64,000 bases of DNA from NCBI GenBank assembly GCA_907163345.1, contig CAJQUN010000008.1, positions 12,091,191 to 12,155,190 of the forward strand, given 5' to 3'. The notes under the pieces are model-generated. The model did no database searches. It worked only from the letters and a program-made list of their open reading frames with translations, and had not been told where the DNA came from. Shown piece after piece: positions 10,150 to 21,914 of the stretch. Made by a program: the position numbers and the translations under genes. This DNA comes from Haberlea rhodopensis. Taxonomy: Eukaryota > Streptophyta > Magnoliopsida > Lamiales > Gesneriaceae. The first letter of the stretch is position 1. Every line of letters starts with the position of its first letter.

Positions 10150-10965
10150 GGATATCTCTGGATTAAATTTTGGTGTCTGTGTAGGGACGCTCGGAATCCC
10201 CAACAATCAGCTCGGAATCCTCAATCAACTCAGCTAGCTCAGAATTCTTGACCATCTCATATCCAGTCAGAAATACTTTTGTTATGCCGAGCACATATGT
10301 TTTTCATCTGACCTACTATGGTTGAGTGGAGCCCTCATTGTCATGGCTACACCGAGCAAAATATTATATGAGTAATGATTACGTTGAGCTGATTATATTA
10401 TGAGTTGTGATGACCCAAGCTCACATCGCAATGGGACGAGCTCCACTTAGTATTGATGAGCTCAACTTCTTATTATTGTGCTCAACTTATTATGAGATCG
10501 GACCAGACTGGCTATTTGAATATCAATTTATCTAAATCTTTGGAGTCGATTTGGAAATTCAAAAGTTTCGAGAATGAAGTAGGGATGGTTCTGACCTAAT
10601 ACTTAAACCGAGATAGTGAGTTGTATTCTAACTCGACTATAAAATGAGGCTAATGTTATACATGTCATACACAGTAGATGCATGACCCACTACTTTTCTC
10701 TTACAAGGCCGCATGCATAAGAGTGAGAAGAGGGATGGGGGACTTAATTTCTCTGTAGGGGGCAAGAGGATGGCGGATGGTTTTAAAGAAGGAAGAATTC
10801 TGGACTGGACGAACTGGGCTCTCTCGTTTCTCTCTTTCTCTGGCTCCCTCCCTCTCAGCTCGTGTTCTCTCATCTTTTTCTCATTACACTTATTTTACTC
10901 GTGTGATATACAAAACACTGTACTTTCTGAACAATAATAGTGGAATTTCATAATGGACAAGGTCC
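10150..10965 (+). promoter_or_regulatory. Possible retroelement leader or promoter region
   Basis: No gene is seen. TTTGGTGTCTGTGTAGGGAC at 10172-10191 loosely resembles the TGGCGCCGTCTGTGGGGA type of gypsy primer-binding site. A TATA-like element (GACTATAAAATGAGG) lies near 10636, followed by a CT-rich leader (10810-10890). Short inverted repeats built on GAGCTC occur at 10437-10475. These features suggest part of an LTR or leader of the element owning arrays 1-3, but no terminal repeats were found to define it. Confidence 0.3.
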
Positions 10966-11784
10966 CATTATTTTTTCCCCTATTTTGATTTTTCACATAA
11001 AAATCTGGTGTTCTATTTATTTATTATTATCATGGAAACTTATTTATGGGGAGCAACAAATAATATATTAATTAAGTCTTAAATGTAAATAATATATCAA
11101 TCTTATAATCATAACATATGCTGTTCGAAAAGGAAGCATAAAATATAAATGTAAAATAATTTAATATATCAACTCCGACATTTTTGAATGCAATAATGAA
11201 AACTAGAGATGAGATCTAATTTAACTTACGTGTCAAGAAAATAATAAAGTAAAAATACATTCATATTTTTAAGGAATTATGTTAAGTTATTTTTTTGTTA
11301 ATTTAATCAAATATTAATTGACGATATTGATGGTACCATAGAGTTATGTAAGAATTTCACAAAAGATATTGCCTTACTAAATTATTAAATTTTATGTTTT
11401 AAAATTTTATGTTTTCCTTTTAGATGACAACTACAATTTTTTCCTTAAAGCTAAGTTGGAACAGATAAAATTATTTTATTATATTGGTCATGTCATGTAT
11501 CTATGTAGATTATACTGTATGTATTTTTTATTATAAATTTAATTTAATATTACTTTTTTTTAGATACCCAAAAAACACTCATTAATTATTGTGGCAATAT
11601 ATCTTTAGGGCTAGATTTTTAAGTTAATGCCTCCTTTTTTTGTTGAAAATTTGTAACTTTTGGGAATAATTCATTTGGGTTATGCTTATGTTGTGTTTGA
11701 ATGAACATATTTCATTTGAATGAAGGATTTGATTTGAGAAAGAATCTGAACATAGATTTAAAATGACGCATATATTAAATCAAC
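10966..11784. other. AT-rich flank of E1 (includes a dispersed repeat)
   Basis: No ORF above background. The part 11050-11440 is a second copy of the sequence at 58355-58710. The rest, 11441-11779, is AT-rich with no recognisable feature. The last five bases, TCAAC at 11780-11784, are the target duplication of E1. Confidence 0.6.
11050..11440 (+). repeat. Dispersed AT-rich repeat R1, copy 1
   Basis: About 350 bp align with 58355-58710 in the same orientation: shared segments include GTAAATAATRTATCAATCTT, GAAAACTAGAGATGAGATCT, TTGACGATATNGATGGTACC and TAAGAATTTCANAAAAGATA. The copies differ by small indels. No coding capacity or terminal inverted repeat was seen, so the element class is unknown. 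Confidence 0.75.
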
Positions 11785-12250
11785 TGTTGGAATATAATTT
11801 CTAATGTGGACTTATATATATAATTAATTGTGTGTTGTTGCTATCTTAAGATTTAGCCAAATAAAGTGATCAGAGTCAAGTTAATAAAGTTGGGCTACAA
11901 CCATCTAAATTTGGTATGAATCTTTATTGTGTAGAGGCAATCAGGCTTTTCTATTTGATTGATGAGCTTAAATAGAAACTCTAATATATAAATAAGGGGC
12001 CATGGTCCCTTGGTCACACGATTCATTCTAACTGTATCTCGTTAATGGTTAGAACGTGAGATGAGATTAAAGGACACTCAAGGCTAATCGTGAAGATCTG
12101 GAAGATCATTGTACTCAGGTCAATGATCTGCAGGAATATCAAATATTATTGATTCAGGTACGCTTCCGCATATTCATCTATATTTCTTAATGATTTAGCA
12201 TGCGATTCTGTGATTAAAATATAGTTTTCATCTATAAAGTTATTCCAACA
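11785..12250 (+). repeat. E1 5' LTR
   Basis: Starts TGTTGGAATATAAT and ends TTATTCCAACA, with TGTTGG/CCAACA terminal inverted bases. It aligns with 44138-44571: shared blocks include GTGTTGTTGCTATCTTAAGA, AGTTAATAAAGTTGGGCTAC, GGAAGATCATTGTACT and GCTTCCGCATATTCATCTAT. A TATA-like AATATATAAATAAGG lies at about 11980-11995. Confidence 0.85.
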
Positions 12251-12252
12251 AA

Positions 12253-12267
12253 TGATATCAGAGTATC
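12253..12267 (+). other. E1 primer-binding site
   Basis: TGATATCAGAGTATC lies two bases after the LTR. It is one substitution from the TGGTATCAGAG start of the initiator Met tRNA-complementary site common in plant copia elements. Confidence 0.75.
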
Positions 12268-13384
12268 TCGTATTGACCATTGAGAATCTATTTTCTTGAT
12301 AAATTTTCATGAATTTGGAAAGTAATCCATGAATTATTGAATTGATATATTTCGTGTTGATATTTCTTGATCTGGGTTCGATTCCTGAAATTAATTTGGG
12401 AAAATCAAAACTAATTAGAACCTAACGATTTGGGGTGGCCGACATAAGGTACAATCGAGCGATTCACGGCGATCTCAGGCAAACCCATAATAGGGCGACC
12501 ATCACAGGACCGCTGGCCGCCGGAAACCGCCTCAAAATTGGCCGTAAAATCGCGACTACAGCTTCACACGATTTGACTCTGTTTTGGATCGATTTGTTTT
12601 GATTTTGTGCCATTTGGGGTACGGGCTTGATGGCCAACGTCAATGAAGTAATAGCCCATGGAGTGGGGATGGCGATTGACAACGGAAACCGATCGATTTG
12701 GCCGGATTTCTGTCCTGAAATCGCGCCATGTACAGACGGCAAAGTGGCCGACCCGTGGCAACACGAGACTAATTGCTGGTCGGAGATGGTGCAAAGGTGA
12801 TCTCCGACTTATTGTATGTCGTCGGTGAAGATGGTTGGCCGAAAGATGGCCGCGGCGGCATGGTGTGGTGTGGTTTGGGTTTGATTGAAATTACGGTTTT
12901 GGCATTAGGGCTACTTTCAATTTGGTAATTAGGGTTTCTGATATTTAAGGGTCTGTTTGGTTGTTTGTTTTCTGATTTTGAAAATTGAAAATTTCAAAAT
13001 TAAGGATGTTGGCATTGTTTTGGGAATTCTGGTTAATTAAATCCGCTGAAATATTATTTAGTAAAATAAAATTAACTTAGGAACTATTCATTATTTTATC
13101 ACTTTGTCGATAAAATAATTGGTGATGAATAATTATGATGCATAAATATTTTAATTTCTTGTATAAATATTTTAGTTTATACTAATGATATTTATATCTT
13201 CTGTTTGGCCCGTTAAAGTAAATTAAAGTTTCATGCCTAGAAATTCTTGGGTCACATAAGTACCATATATTTCAATTTAAATTTGAATTATTTTTCACTA
13301 ATTGAATTCTGTTATTCAAATTTGTTTATTGAAGATATGTTGATATTGTAAAGGTATAAATAAATTATATGTATGTCTATGCAA
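12268..13384 (+). other. E1 leader, non-coding
   Basis: This kilobase after the primer-binding site shows no gag. The minus-strand frames at 12464-12794 carry no domain and overlap each other, so I treat them as chance. A GC-richer patch (12430-12890) with GATGGCCGCGGCGGCATGG stands out from the AT-rich surroundings but I cannot assign it. Confidence 0.5.
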
Positions 13385-13850
13385 AAATATCGGCCCAAAA
13401 AAAGGTTATTTTTTGACCAGACAGTAAACATAATATTTGACTTTAAATTGTGTTTAAGTCTACGTTAAAATTAACCTGCCCAAATGAAGGTTATTTTTTG
13501 GCCAGATTGTAAACATAATATTTGTCGTTAAAGGGTGTCGAAATCTGAGAAAAATAATCGGCCCAAAGGAATGTTATTTTTTGGCCAGATTGTAGACACA
13601 ATATTTGGTATTATAGTGTGTTTAAATCTATGCGGAAAATAATCGGCCCAAAGAAATGTTATTTTTTGGATAGATGTAAACATATTTAATTAATATTATT
13701 GTGTGCATGTAATTTATGCGAATTATGACCGGCCAAAAGGAAGGATATAATTTGGCCATATTACTAAAACACATATATAGATAATTGTGTATATGTAATT
13801 TATGCGAATTATGACCGGCTCAAAGGAAAGTTGTAATTTGGCCAAATTAT
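13385..13850 (+). repeat. E1 leader tandem repeat, six units of ~85 bp
   Basis: Units begin at about 13391, 13476, 13559, 13644, 13730 and 13815, a steady 83-86-bp period. Each carries CGGCCCAAAGGAA, then TTTTTTGGCCAGA, then an AT-rich stretch such as TGTAAACATAATATTTG. GGCCCAAA and TTTTGGCC within a unit are nearly complementary. The array is cut on its right by the truncated E2 LTR. Confidence 0.8.
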
Positions 13851-14734
13851 CAATGCAGATCGATTCAGATCAGATGAGAGCTTATTTCATAAAAATCAAT
13901 TCAGACTAAGTTAGCAAACTTTGCTCATCAGTCCGAATAATCAACGGCTATTTATTGAAGCATTTAATGCTGAAATAGACCAAAGACTGAAGTTACCTTA
14001 AATGGTAAATAGACAAAGCAGATCTTATCCGACAAGCCCCAAAAGAACAGACCATAAGGGAAAAAGTAAAAATAGAAGACCGCAGTTTGTTCAGAGGTTG
14101 ACTAAAGTAAAGAGTTGCACACAAAAGGAAATATTGTCGTTGACAGAAGTGCCTCTATAAAGGTGCAACTTAGATACTCACGAGGCTGACAACATGAGAG
14201 ATACAACACGCATACTAGATCAACAATCAATCAATCGAGCATTCATTCGAGCAGAACATTATCATCGAAAGACTTCATCCTGTCAATCTGCTCAAAGTTG
14301 ATAGCATGTCTTATTGACTTATTTGATCAGTTTAAGGATCATTTGTGCTGAGAGTAATTTACTCTATCAATTGTATTTGTTCTAAGATAGAAGAGTGAGT
14401 TCATTTTAACTGTCAGACGGATTGTGTCTGAATAGATTGAGAGACAAGGAGTTTCAGTGTGGTAGTAGGGTAAATCCAGCTGAATCGGGGTTGTACAAAG
14501 GGATTGTAGTACTCAAAGTCTTCTAGTGAATCCTTCCTTAATTGGAAGAATGGGAGACGTGGAAGGAATTGCCTTCGAACTTCCAGAAACAAATCATGTC
14601 CATTTACATTTTGCACCACCTCGTGTTTCAAAGCTATCAGACCGGTCTTGCTAACTAAGAACATACCGATCCACACTCGCACTATCAGTGGTCTGCTCAT
14701 ATTAGGAGTGATTAAGAAACATGTTTCATTTGCC
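13851..14734 (+). repeat. E2 5' LTR, truncated at both ends
   Basis: Aligns to the 3' LTR from 31916 to 32768 and on to 41658: CAATGCAGATC..., AAAATCAATTCAGACTAAGT, CATCCTGTCGATCTGCTC-like and CACACTCGCACTATCAGTGG. TATA-like CTATAAAGGTGC lies at about 14155. The alignment stops at TTTCATTTGC, where gag sequence begins. Confidence 0.8.
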
Positions 14735-15935
14735 ATGAGAGAATCTAAAGATCTGAACAAAATCGAACAACATGATTTGTTCGCTGATCTCAAGGCCTAT
14801 GAATTCGAGCTGATCACTAGAGGGGAAGCAGAGTCATCCACCTCTCAGTCAACCAAGGCACTTGCAGCTATTCCAGATCAATCTACCCAAACAGACCGAT
14901 CTGTCGAATAGATGAGTAATGATAATATGTCGTTATTTATTAAGAAATTTGATAAATTTATGTCTAAAAATAAAAAGAACTTTAAACCCTCACATCAATA
15001 TAAGTCAAGAAATGATGCTACTGTTAACGATCAGGCTTGCTACAATTGTGGTAAGACCTGACACTTCATTGCAGATTGCACCAGACCAAAGAAAGATGAG
15101 AGGAAGGAAACAAAGATCAAAAAGGGCATCATGGAAAGGCTCAAAAAGTTCTGGTAGCAGAAGAAAGCAACAGTAAGTGGGCTCAATCTGATTCAAAATT
15201 AGAGAGCTCAGAAGAATTCTCCAATGAAAGCGAAGAGGAGATCATTTGCCTAATGGCAGACGAATAGACTAGTCAGAACGATGAGGTATTTGATTTTGAT
15301 TCAGATGAATTTACACGAGAAGAACTTGTATCTGCACTACAAGATATGGCTAATGACTACAGAATGCTAGCTGAATCATTTGAGAAAATTAAGGCTGTAA
15401 GCAAAGATCAAACAGATGAGCACATCATACTAAGCTATTCTAAGCTAGGTGAATGTGACAGTCTGAAGATCGAGTTGGATAAGCTAAAAATCTCCTATGA
15501 ACATCTCCATGTAGAAAATCAGAGAATTAGCGCACAAAATGCTAAACTTTCTCATATTTTAAAAACATGGACAAAATCAAGAGCTTCATTAGATGAGTTG
15601 CAAGAGGTACAAAAAATATCGGTGATATCACTGACATAGGCTTTGGTATCAATGAAAGCACTCAAAATGAAACTGAATTATTGCTGAAAAACAACAAAAT
15701 CAAACAAATGAAATTTGTTAGATCCAGCACAATATATGAATCAGAAGTGCCTACAATTCAAACAGGAATCTTCTTCAAGGATAAAGGTTTGAAAAAGGGA
15801 ATTGGGTATGTTAACCAAGCCACGGAAAAGGCACCAGCGAGTTTTGAGTCTATCAGACCAAACTCAAGAGTGCAAAATCTAAGGCAAGGAAAACATCCAA
15901 TTACCACAACTCACAACCGGTCCAAAGAAGATTAG
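14735..15935 (+). pseudogene. E2 gag, partial and broken
   Basis: Begins inside gag: MRESKDLNKIEQHDLF corresponds to MRVSKDLNKIDLHDLF of E0. The zinc knuckle at 15038-15079 reads CYNCGKT-stop-HFIADC, with TGA at 15059-15061 where E0 has Gly. The frame at 15346-15639 is the Lys/Glu-rich coiled-coil part (LAESFEKIKA). The frame at 15681-15935 contains KGLKKGIGYVNQ, matching KGIGYVEP of E0. Other open frames here (14919-15176) are shadows. Confidence 0.8.
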
Positions 15936-16775
15936 ATTGCCGGATAAGAATCAAAGGCCGCCACTTCACAAAACACATTACACACAACAAGCTCAGCACA
16001 CTCTTTATCACACAACACACACCATACCAGACACACACAAGCCAATAAAGTTGATTCAGGTGTGGGTCCCTAAAGGACTAATCCGTTCCAGACCCAAGCA
16101 GGATTGGATACCAACAGTAATTCTGTTTTTTTATGACAGGAACCCAAGAACAAACTATCAGACTGGTATTTAGATAGTGGATGTTCTTGACACATGATGC
16201 GAAACATCGAGCTGCCAGCTGATATTTCTCAATACACTGGTACTAAAATCACTTTCGGTGATAACTCAAAGGGTAAGACCGTGGACAAGGGTAAGATTGT
16301 CCATGGAAACATTATCATAAATGATGTGTTCTTAGTTGAAAATTTATGCTATAATCTGATTAGTATAAGTCAATTATGTGATAATGGTTATACCGTAGAA
16401 TTTCACAAACACACTTGCACTGTTTAGTCATCTAATGGTAAAACCATGCTTGTAGGGATCATGAATGGAAATACTTTTAAGATTAACTGGAATCATGATC
16501 AACCTGATAATCCTACTTGTTTCATCGCTTATAACGATAATAAACATTGGCTATGGCATAAACGCTTGAATCATCTTAATTTCAAGACTATCTCTAGCCT
16601 ATGTAAACATGATTTAATTATCGGTCTGCCCAAGATCGACTTTGCTAAGGATAAGATCTGTCAAGCTTGTCAAATGGGCAAACAAGTCAGATCATCCTTT
16701 AAGAACAAGAATGTCAAATCCTCCTTACGATGCTTAGAATTATTGCATATGGACTTGTTTGGTCCATACCAATAA
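15936..16775 (+). pseudogene. E2 protease and pre-integrase zinc region
   Basis: WYLDSGCS at 16164-16187 holds the D-S-G protease site, followed at once by TGA (16188-16190) where E0 has Arg; a CGA-to-TGA change explains it. Then TKITFGDNSKGKTVDKGK and YNLISISQLCDNG. After a TAG near 16426 the frame resumes with HWLWHKRLNHLNFKTI and KICQACQMGKQ, the HHCC finger of integrase. 15936-16160 is Pro/Thr/His-rich linker. Confidence 0.85.
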
Positions 16776-17370
16776 CAAGTTTAGGGGGAGTGCGGTATAC
16801 TCTTGTTATTATTGATTGTTACTCACGTTTTACGTGGACTATATTTTTGAGCAGTAAAGACCAGACTGGCCCAAGATTAATCAAGTTGTTGAAGCGCATT
16901 CAGAACGAGAAATCCTCTGGGATAGACAGGATTCGAAGCGACAAAGGCACTGAATTTTCAAACCAAAATCTTGAATCTTTTCTAGATGACCAAGGGATTA
17001 GGCATGAATACTCAGCAGCTCGCACTCCTAAACAAAATGGAGTTGCAGAACGACGCAACAGAACGCTCAAGGAAGCAGCAAGAATAATGCTTGCTGACTC
17101 TGGAATATCTCATAAGTTCTGGGCAGAGGCTGTCAATACTGCATGTTATACAAAGAATCGGTCCATGATAACAAGAAATTAAACTCAACACCATATGAAG
17201 TATGGACAGGTAACAGACCGACTATTTCATATTTTCATATCTTCGGCTGCAAATATTATGTCCGTAACAATGGTAAGAATCATCTAACCGCTATCAAAAT
17301 CAACTAATGGAATATTCTTAGTAAATTCATCTGTTAGCAAAGAATTTCATGTTTTCAATAATCGAACTCT
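16730..17370 (+). pseudogene. E2 integrase core
   Basis: After a one-base frameshift around 16770 the core reads IPITSLGGVRYTLVIIDCYS, RIRSDKGTEFSNQNLES, ARTPKQNGVAERRNRTLKEA and ISHKFWAEAVNTACY. The Asp of IIDCYS and of SDKGTEF and the distal Glu region are present. The frame breaks again at 17182; 17183-17370 still shows decayed TPYEVWTGNRPT-type sequence. E0 has the matching domain at 4136-5180. Confidence 0.85.
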
Positions 17371-18778
17371 AACTGTGGAAGAATCAACTCATATAGTTTT
17401 TGATGAATCACTTAATATTGAGAACAACAAGGAACTAATTCAAGATCAGATGGAAAATATCCATCTCGAAGCTGACAATGATGATGAGATTGCAGTTAAC
17501 AGGTCAAGAGACAATCCACCAGAACCTGAAGTACCAGACAGACCGGTAGAAGCCATTGAAGTTCTACCAGATCAAGCTGATGTCGCTGATCCGGAGGAAA
17601 CATATACCAACGTTAAGACCAATCTGACAATATCAGTAATCTTCCTCCATCAGGACCAGATGTTCTCGAACCAAACTACCGATGGACTAAGAGGCATCCA
17701 CCTGATATGGTGATTGGAAGTCCATCTGCACCCATAAGAACTAGAGGACAGATGATGGATGAATTCATTCACGCTGCATTCATATCCATTCACGCTGCAT
17801 TCATATCCAACCTGGAACCAAAACAGACTGACGAAGCTTTAGCTGACTATAACTGGATAGAGGCTATGCAAAAGAGCTTAACCAATTTGAACAAAATCAG
17901 GTGTGAAATTTAACTCCCAGACCAAGTGATCAGCCTGTTATTGGAACCAGATGGGTTTTCAGAAACAAGCTAGATGCAAATGACGTGGTAATTAGGAACA
18001 AGGTCAGACTGATTGCACAAGGCTTCAGACAAGAATAAGGAATCGACTTTGATGAATCCTTTGCACCAGTTGCCAGACTTGAAGCCATTCGAATCTTTCT
18101 TGCATATGCTGCTTTTAAAGACTTCAAAGTATATCAAATGGACGTGAAGAGTGCGTTTCTTAATGGTGAACTTCAGGAGGAAGTCTACATCGAGCAACAT
18201 CCTAGATTTCTTAATCACTCATTTCCAGATCACGTATACCTACTAAATAAAGCAGCTATGGACTTAAACAAGCCCCAGAGCCCGCATGACACTCTGTCTC
18301 AATTTCTTCTGGATCATGATTTCCAGATCGGCTCAGTAGATAAACTTTATTTAAGTTTATCAAGGGGGACATGCTTTGTTGGTTCAAATATATGTCGATG
18401 ATATCATTTTTGGGTCAACTAACCCCAAGTTATGCGAGAAATTTTCTAAGTTAATGCAGAGCCAATTTGAGATGAGTATGATGGGAAAATTGTCATTCTT
18501 CCTGAGTCTAGAAGTCAAATAGCTCAATAATGAAATTTTCATCAATCAAACCAAGTACACCAAGGAGCTACTCAAACGGTTTGGTATGGAGACTTGCTCA
18601 ACTGCTTCAAATCCGATGAGTACATCAATCAAGTTAGATAAAGACGAAGGGGGAACGTCAGTTGAGGTAACAATGTATCGAGGTCTAATCGGATCGCTGT
18701 TATATCTTACAGCGAGCCGGCCTGATATTATGTTTTCTATTTGTATGTGTGCTAGATTTCAATCTGATCCTAAACAAT
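17371..18778 (+). pseudogene. E2 reverse transcriptase, split by E3
   Basis: VEESTHIVFDES opens the INT-RT linker. Then NRSRDNPPEPEVP, IRTRGQMMDEFIHAAFIS (a 21-bp direct duplication at 17766-17786/17787-17807 repeats IHAAFIS), GTRWVFRNKLDANDVVIRNK, KVYQMDVKSAFLNGELQEEVY, the catalytic YVDD at 18391-18402, and TASRPDIMFSICMCARFQSD. Several stops and shifts are present. At 18778 the sequence is interrupted by E3 and resumes at 25640. Confidence 0.85.
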
Positions 18779-20211
18779 TGATCGCTTTTATTTTAAACGA
18801 TTAATTCCAGTGTAGCGATTAAATACCTCAAGTGTACATTGTCAAGTTTTAGTATAATGATATAAAAGTAGGGATTTTCGTATCCAAAGGGACTAGTAGT
18901 ATTTACCAAATTTAATTAGCATACTATATTTAACCTACGAAATTATTTTGAAAGATTAACTAATTTACTCACTCTAGGAATCAACCCCACCACAAAGAAT
19001 TAAAATAATAAATAGTATAGATAAATATCGAGACTTCGGTTCACTTGAATAATCCCCCACAATTCATCTACTAGTTCTAATTACAATTAATGCATCTAAG
19101 GTGACAAGTTTTCCGGTTATATCCAATACTCTTTCTCGAGCTATATTAAACCTAACACTGATTTGCAGTAAGTAACTCTCGTTCACTTATTTAACAATTC
19201 AATGTTGCTTACGCTCTATGAAAACCCTTAGCTTTTGATTACTAGATATCTACAGCTATCACTCGTGTATTTGACGTCATCTCTCGATCTCGGTCTGAAA
19301 TCCACGGTATATGTTATTGGTTCCGTATTACAATATCATCTCTCGATCTCAATTGTAAACTAACATCATTCAAAGGGTAGCTAATCCCTTAAAAGTATTA
19401 AAAGCATAACACAAACTCAAAAACAACAATAACTCAATCGAAAACTACATTTAAAACTATGGGTTCATACACAAGATTCCCTTGTCTCGATAACAAACTT
19501 AGCCTAGCATATTAACAGAAAAATAATGTTTTATAACATCTAACAACATTATAAACATTGAAAATCGAAAATAAAACTAAAACAAAGTTCAAAAAAAAGG
19601 TATAAACACTCGATGTTGAAACCGTGCATCGATCCGATGTTTCCTTATCTAGCTGCGTTGCTTTGAATCCTCTGAAGGTGATGACTCTCCCAATGGTAGG
19701 CTACTATTAGAGGTGAGAAGACCCTTATTTTTGACATAAAAACTCCCTTTTATACTCCCCTTTTCGAGCCCAAAAGATCTGGTACCAAATATAGCCCAAA
19801 ACTTCATTAAGGAAATTTTCTCGTATAGAACTCTGCATGCGATCGATCGCTTCATGATATGCGATCGATCGCTTGAAATTTTATCTCTGTTGCGATCAAT
19901 TGATTCATGATATGTGAATATCGATCGCCTAAACCTTCTGCCCCGATGCGGTCGATCACTTCCTATAGGCGATCGATCGCCTCTTGCTTCAAATTTCGAT
20001 CATGTTTCTGACTGATGGCGATCGATCTCATGGTAATGAGCGATCGATCGCCTCATCTCTTTTTCATCAATTCAACCTTTTTCACTTCTTTCCAATGGCT
20101 TGACTCTTCTTGTCATAGTTCCACCTTCCAGTCCATAAAATTGGGTTTTTCAGTGCTTCTTGCACTTCTACCGGATTCCTGGAAATATACCAAAACACAA
20201 CCAAAAGCATA
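18779..20211 (-). repeat. E3 3' LTR, truncated at its U3 end
   Basis: Plus-strand start TGATCGCTTTTATTTTAAAC aligns with 24187. Both copies run through CTCGATCTCGGTCTGAAATC and the GCGATCGATCGC cluster. Similarity ends at CAAAAGCATA (20211); the partner continues ~75 bp to ACACTTATCA. On the minus strand GTATAAAAGG at about 19748-19757 is a good TATA box; the partner LTR has lost it (GTAAAAAAAGG). Confidence 0.85.
19839..20051. repeat. GCGATCGATCGC palindrome cluster in E3 3' LTR
   Basis: Perfect 12-bp palindromes occur at 19839-19850, 19861-19872, 19969-19980 and 20040-20051, with degraded versions between (such as GCGATCAATTG and GGCGATCGATCTC). In E3 orientation they lie about 80-300 bp upstream of the TATA box. 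Confidence 0.9.
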
Positions 20212-21539
20212 CTGTTAGACACGAAGTGTTTTCTCTTTAACTCAAGTAACAATCCTCAAACTCGGAACGTGTGTGTGTGCTATTATCAATCACATGTATC
20301 ATACAATTTTCATAGAGCAAACAGTGCTAATCAACAACAGTCAAGATTATCATCAAGCATCCCATATACCTAATTTTCAAGCACTTCCCCACTAATGTAA
20401 TTAATTTGTAGACTTGGATCAAAAGGACTTTTCAAGCTTATAATGTTAGGCCTTTTGGTGTCGATTCGCAACGAAAAGATAGGATAAGCGCAAAGAAGAG
20501 AGTATAACTTACAAAGTTCAATTTTTTTTTTTATCACATATTGAGCTCCTCTTCTTTTTTTCAAGCCTTGGACACTTTGGGTCTTATTCATAAACTTTTT
20601 CTCAAGGCTATTTCATTACATCTTTTCCTTTGCTCTTTATCTCGTTCATCAATCTTTTTTTCAATAAGCTCATCATGATATAACAATTCACATGCATCGA
20701 ATGAGATTCATTATACTCCCTTAGGGTAAGGATAATTTTCAATTTTTGGCTCATAAAGGCGGGACAATGAGTTTACTAACGAATGTTGAATGGGGGTTTA
20801 TTAGTATGTTAAACATACACCATTCTTTTTCAATTAGGCTCAAAAGTGGACACTAGTGATAAATATAGACATGGTAGGCTTGAAAGGCTCAAACGTTCTA
20901 AAGATCGCCTAAATCATTTCCAAGTCCAGTTCATAATTATAAAATTTCGCCTCAAAGTGCCATAATCAAATAGGTTCTATGATTATTTTAAGATGCTCAA
21001 GACATGTTATCAAGTTCACACATATCATCACTACTCTAACAGTAATCAACAAGTTCATGGCTCAGTGTGCTCAAATTATTCCTCATTTTCAACATGTCAA
21101 CTCAAGATATTCATAACTAGTCTATAATCATCAAGACTCAAGTCATAAGTAGAGTAAAACGAATATCATCATGACATATAGTCACTACTTTAATCCAAAT
21201 TTACCCAAAAAAAAATTATATGCTCTTCAGAGGACAATTCAAGATCAATACTCAACCAAATATTTACAGCTCAAGATAACAATCCATCAATCAACGACTT
21301 ACAACCCCCAAACTTAAATATTGCATTGTCCTCAATGTAATAAGATTGAAAATTAGGACAATGAAATACCTGTGGACCGTCAGTAGTCATCACCCTCATC
21401 CTTAGCTTCTTCATTATTGGTGAAAGTGTGATCAAAATTGGACTCAACACAAACAAATAAATTTAAAATGCAAACCAACGAGAAATAAAATCAAAATGGA
21501 GATAAGGAAAAGATATAGTTCTTGATTCATAGTCCCAAG
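20212..21539 (-). other. E3 non-coding 3' region
   Basis: About 1.3 kb between the pol tail and the 3' LTR with no supported ORF. Athila/Tat elements usually have a long non-coding stretch here. The sequence is A/T-rich with a poly-T run (20523-20531). The expected polypurine tract next to the LTR is gone together with the LTR end. Confidence 0.6.
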
Positions 21540-21914
21540 ATGGACTTATTACCACATTTCCCCGGTTGGACTCGTTTGTGGAGAACAATCTCCATAATCA
21601 ATTGAGTAATGCATCAACCTCTCATCATTAATGACATAAGTGCCTAGAATAGGATCACTTACCTTAATGGCTCCATGCGGGTATATCTTGGTAACAGTGA
21701 ATGGTCCCACCCATGAAGCTTTTCACTTGCTTTGGGAAATGCGAGGTGATGGTGCTTTATGCAATTGAACTGTCTCTCCCTTCATAAACATCCTTTTATC
21801 TTTTTGCTTCGTCACCTTCCTTGGCTTCACCCTGTCATGGCTCTTGCCTTCTTCAGTCTCTGTTCCGGGCTTCACCTTCACCTCATCAATACCTTGCACC
21901 ACATCATCAGGCAA
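21540..21914 (-). pseudogene. E3 pol C-terminal tail
   Basis: Minus frame 21914-21723 is a basic, charged segment (KVTKQKDKRMFMKGETVQL), followed after a TGA by WVGPFTVTKIYPHGAIKV and GTYVINDERL. The GPF..KIYPHGAI..D pattern is what closes the integrase of Athila-type elements. Its direct attachment to protease shows that an internal deletion removed the polymerase and integrase core. Confidence 0.6.

Noticed and set aside
12464..12794. Two overlapping minus-strand frames in a GC-richer patch
   Set aside because: No domain, no conservation visible in the window, and they overlap each other in the E1 leader.
14735..16200. Repeat-induced point mutation or heavy deamination of E2
   Set aside because: A few stops are CGA-to-TGA type, but others are transversions or indels; the mix fits ordinary decay.
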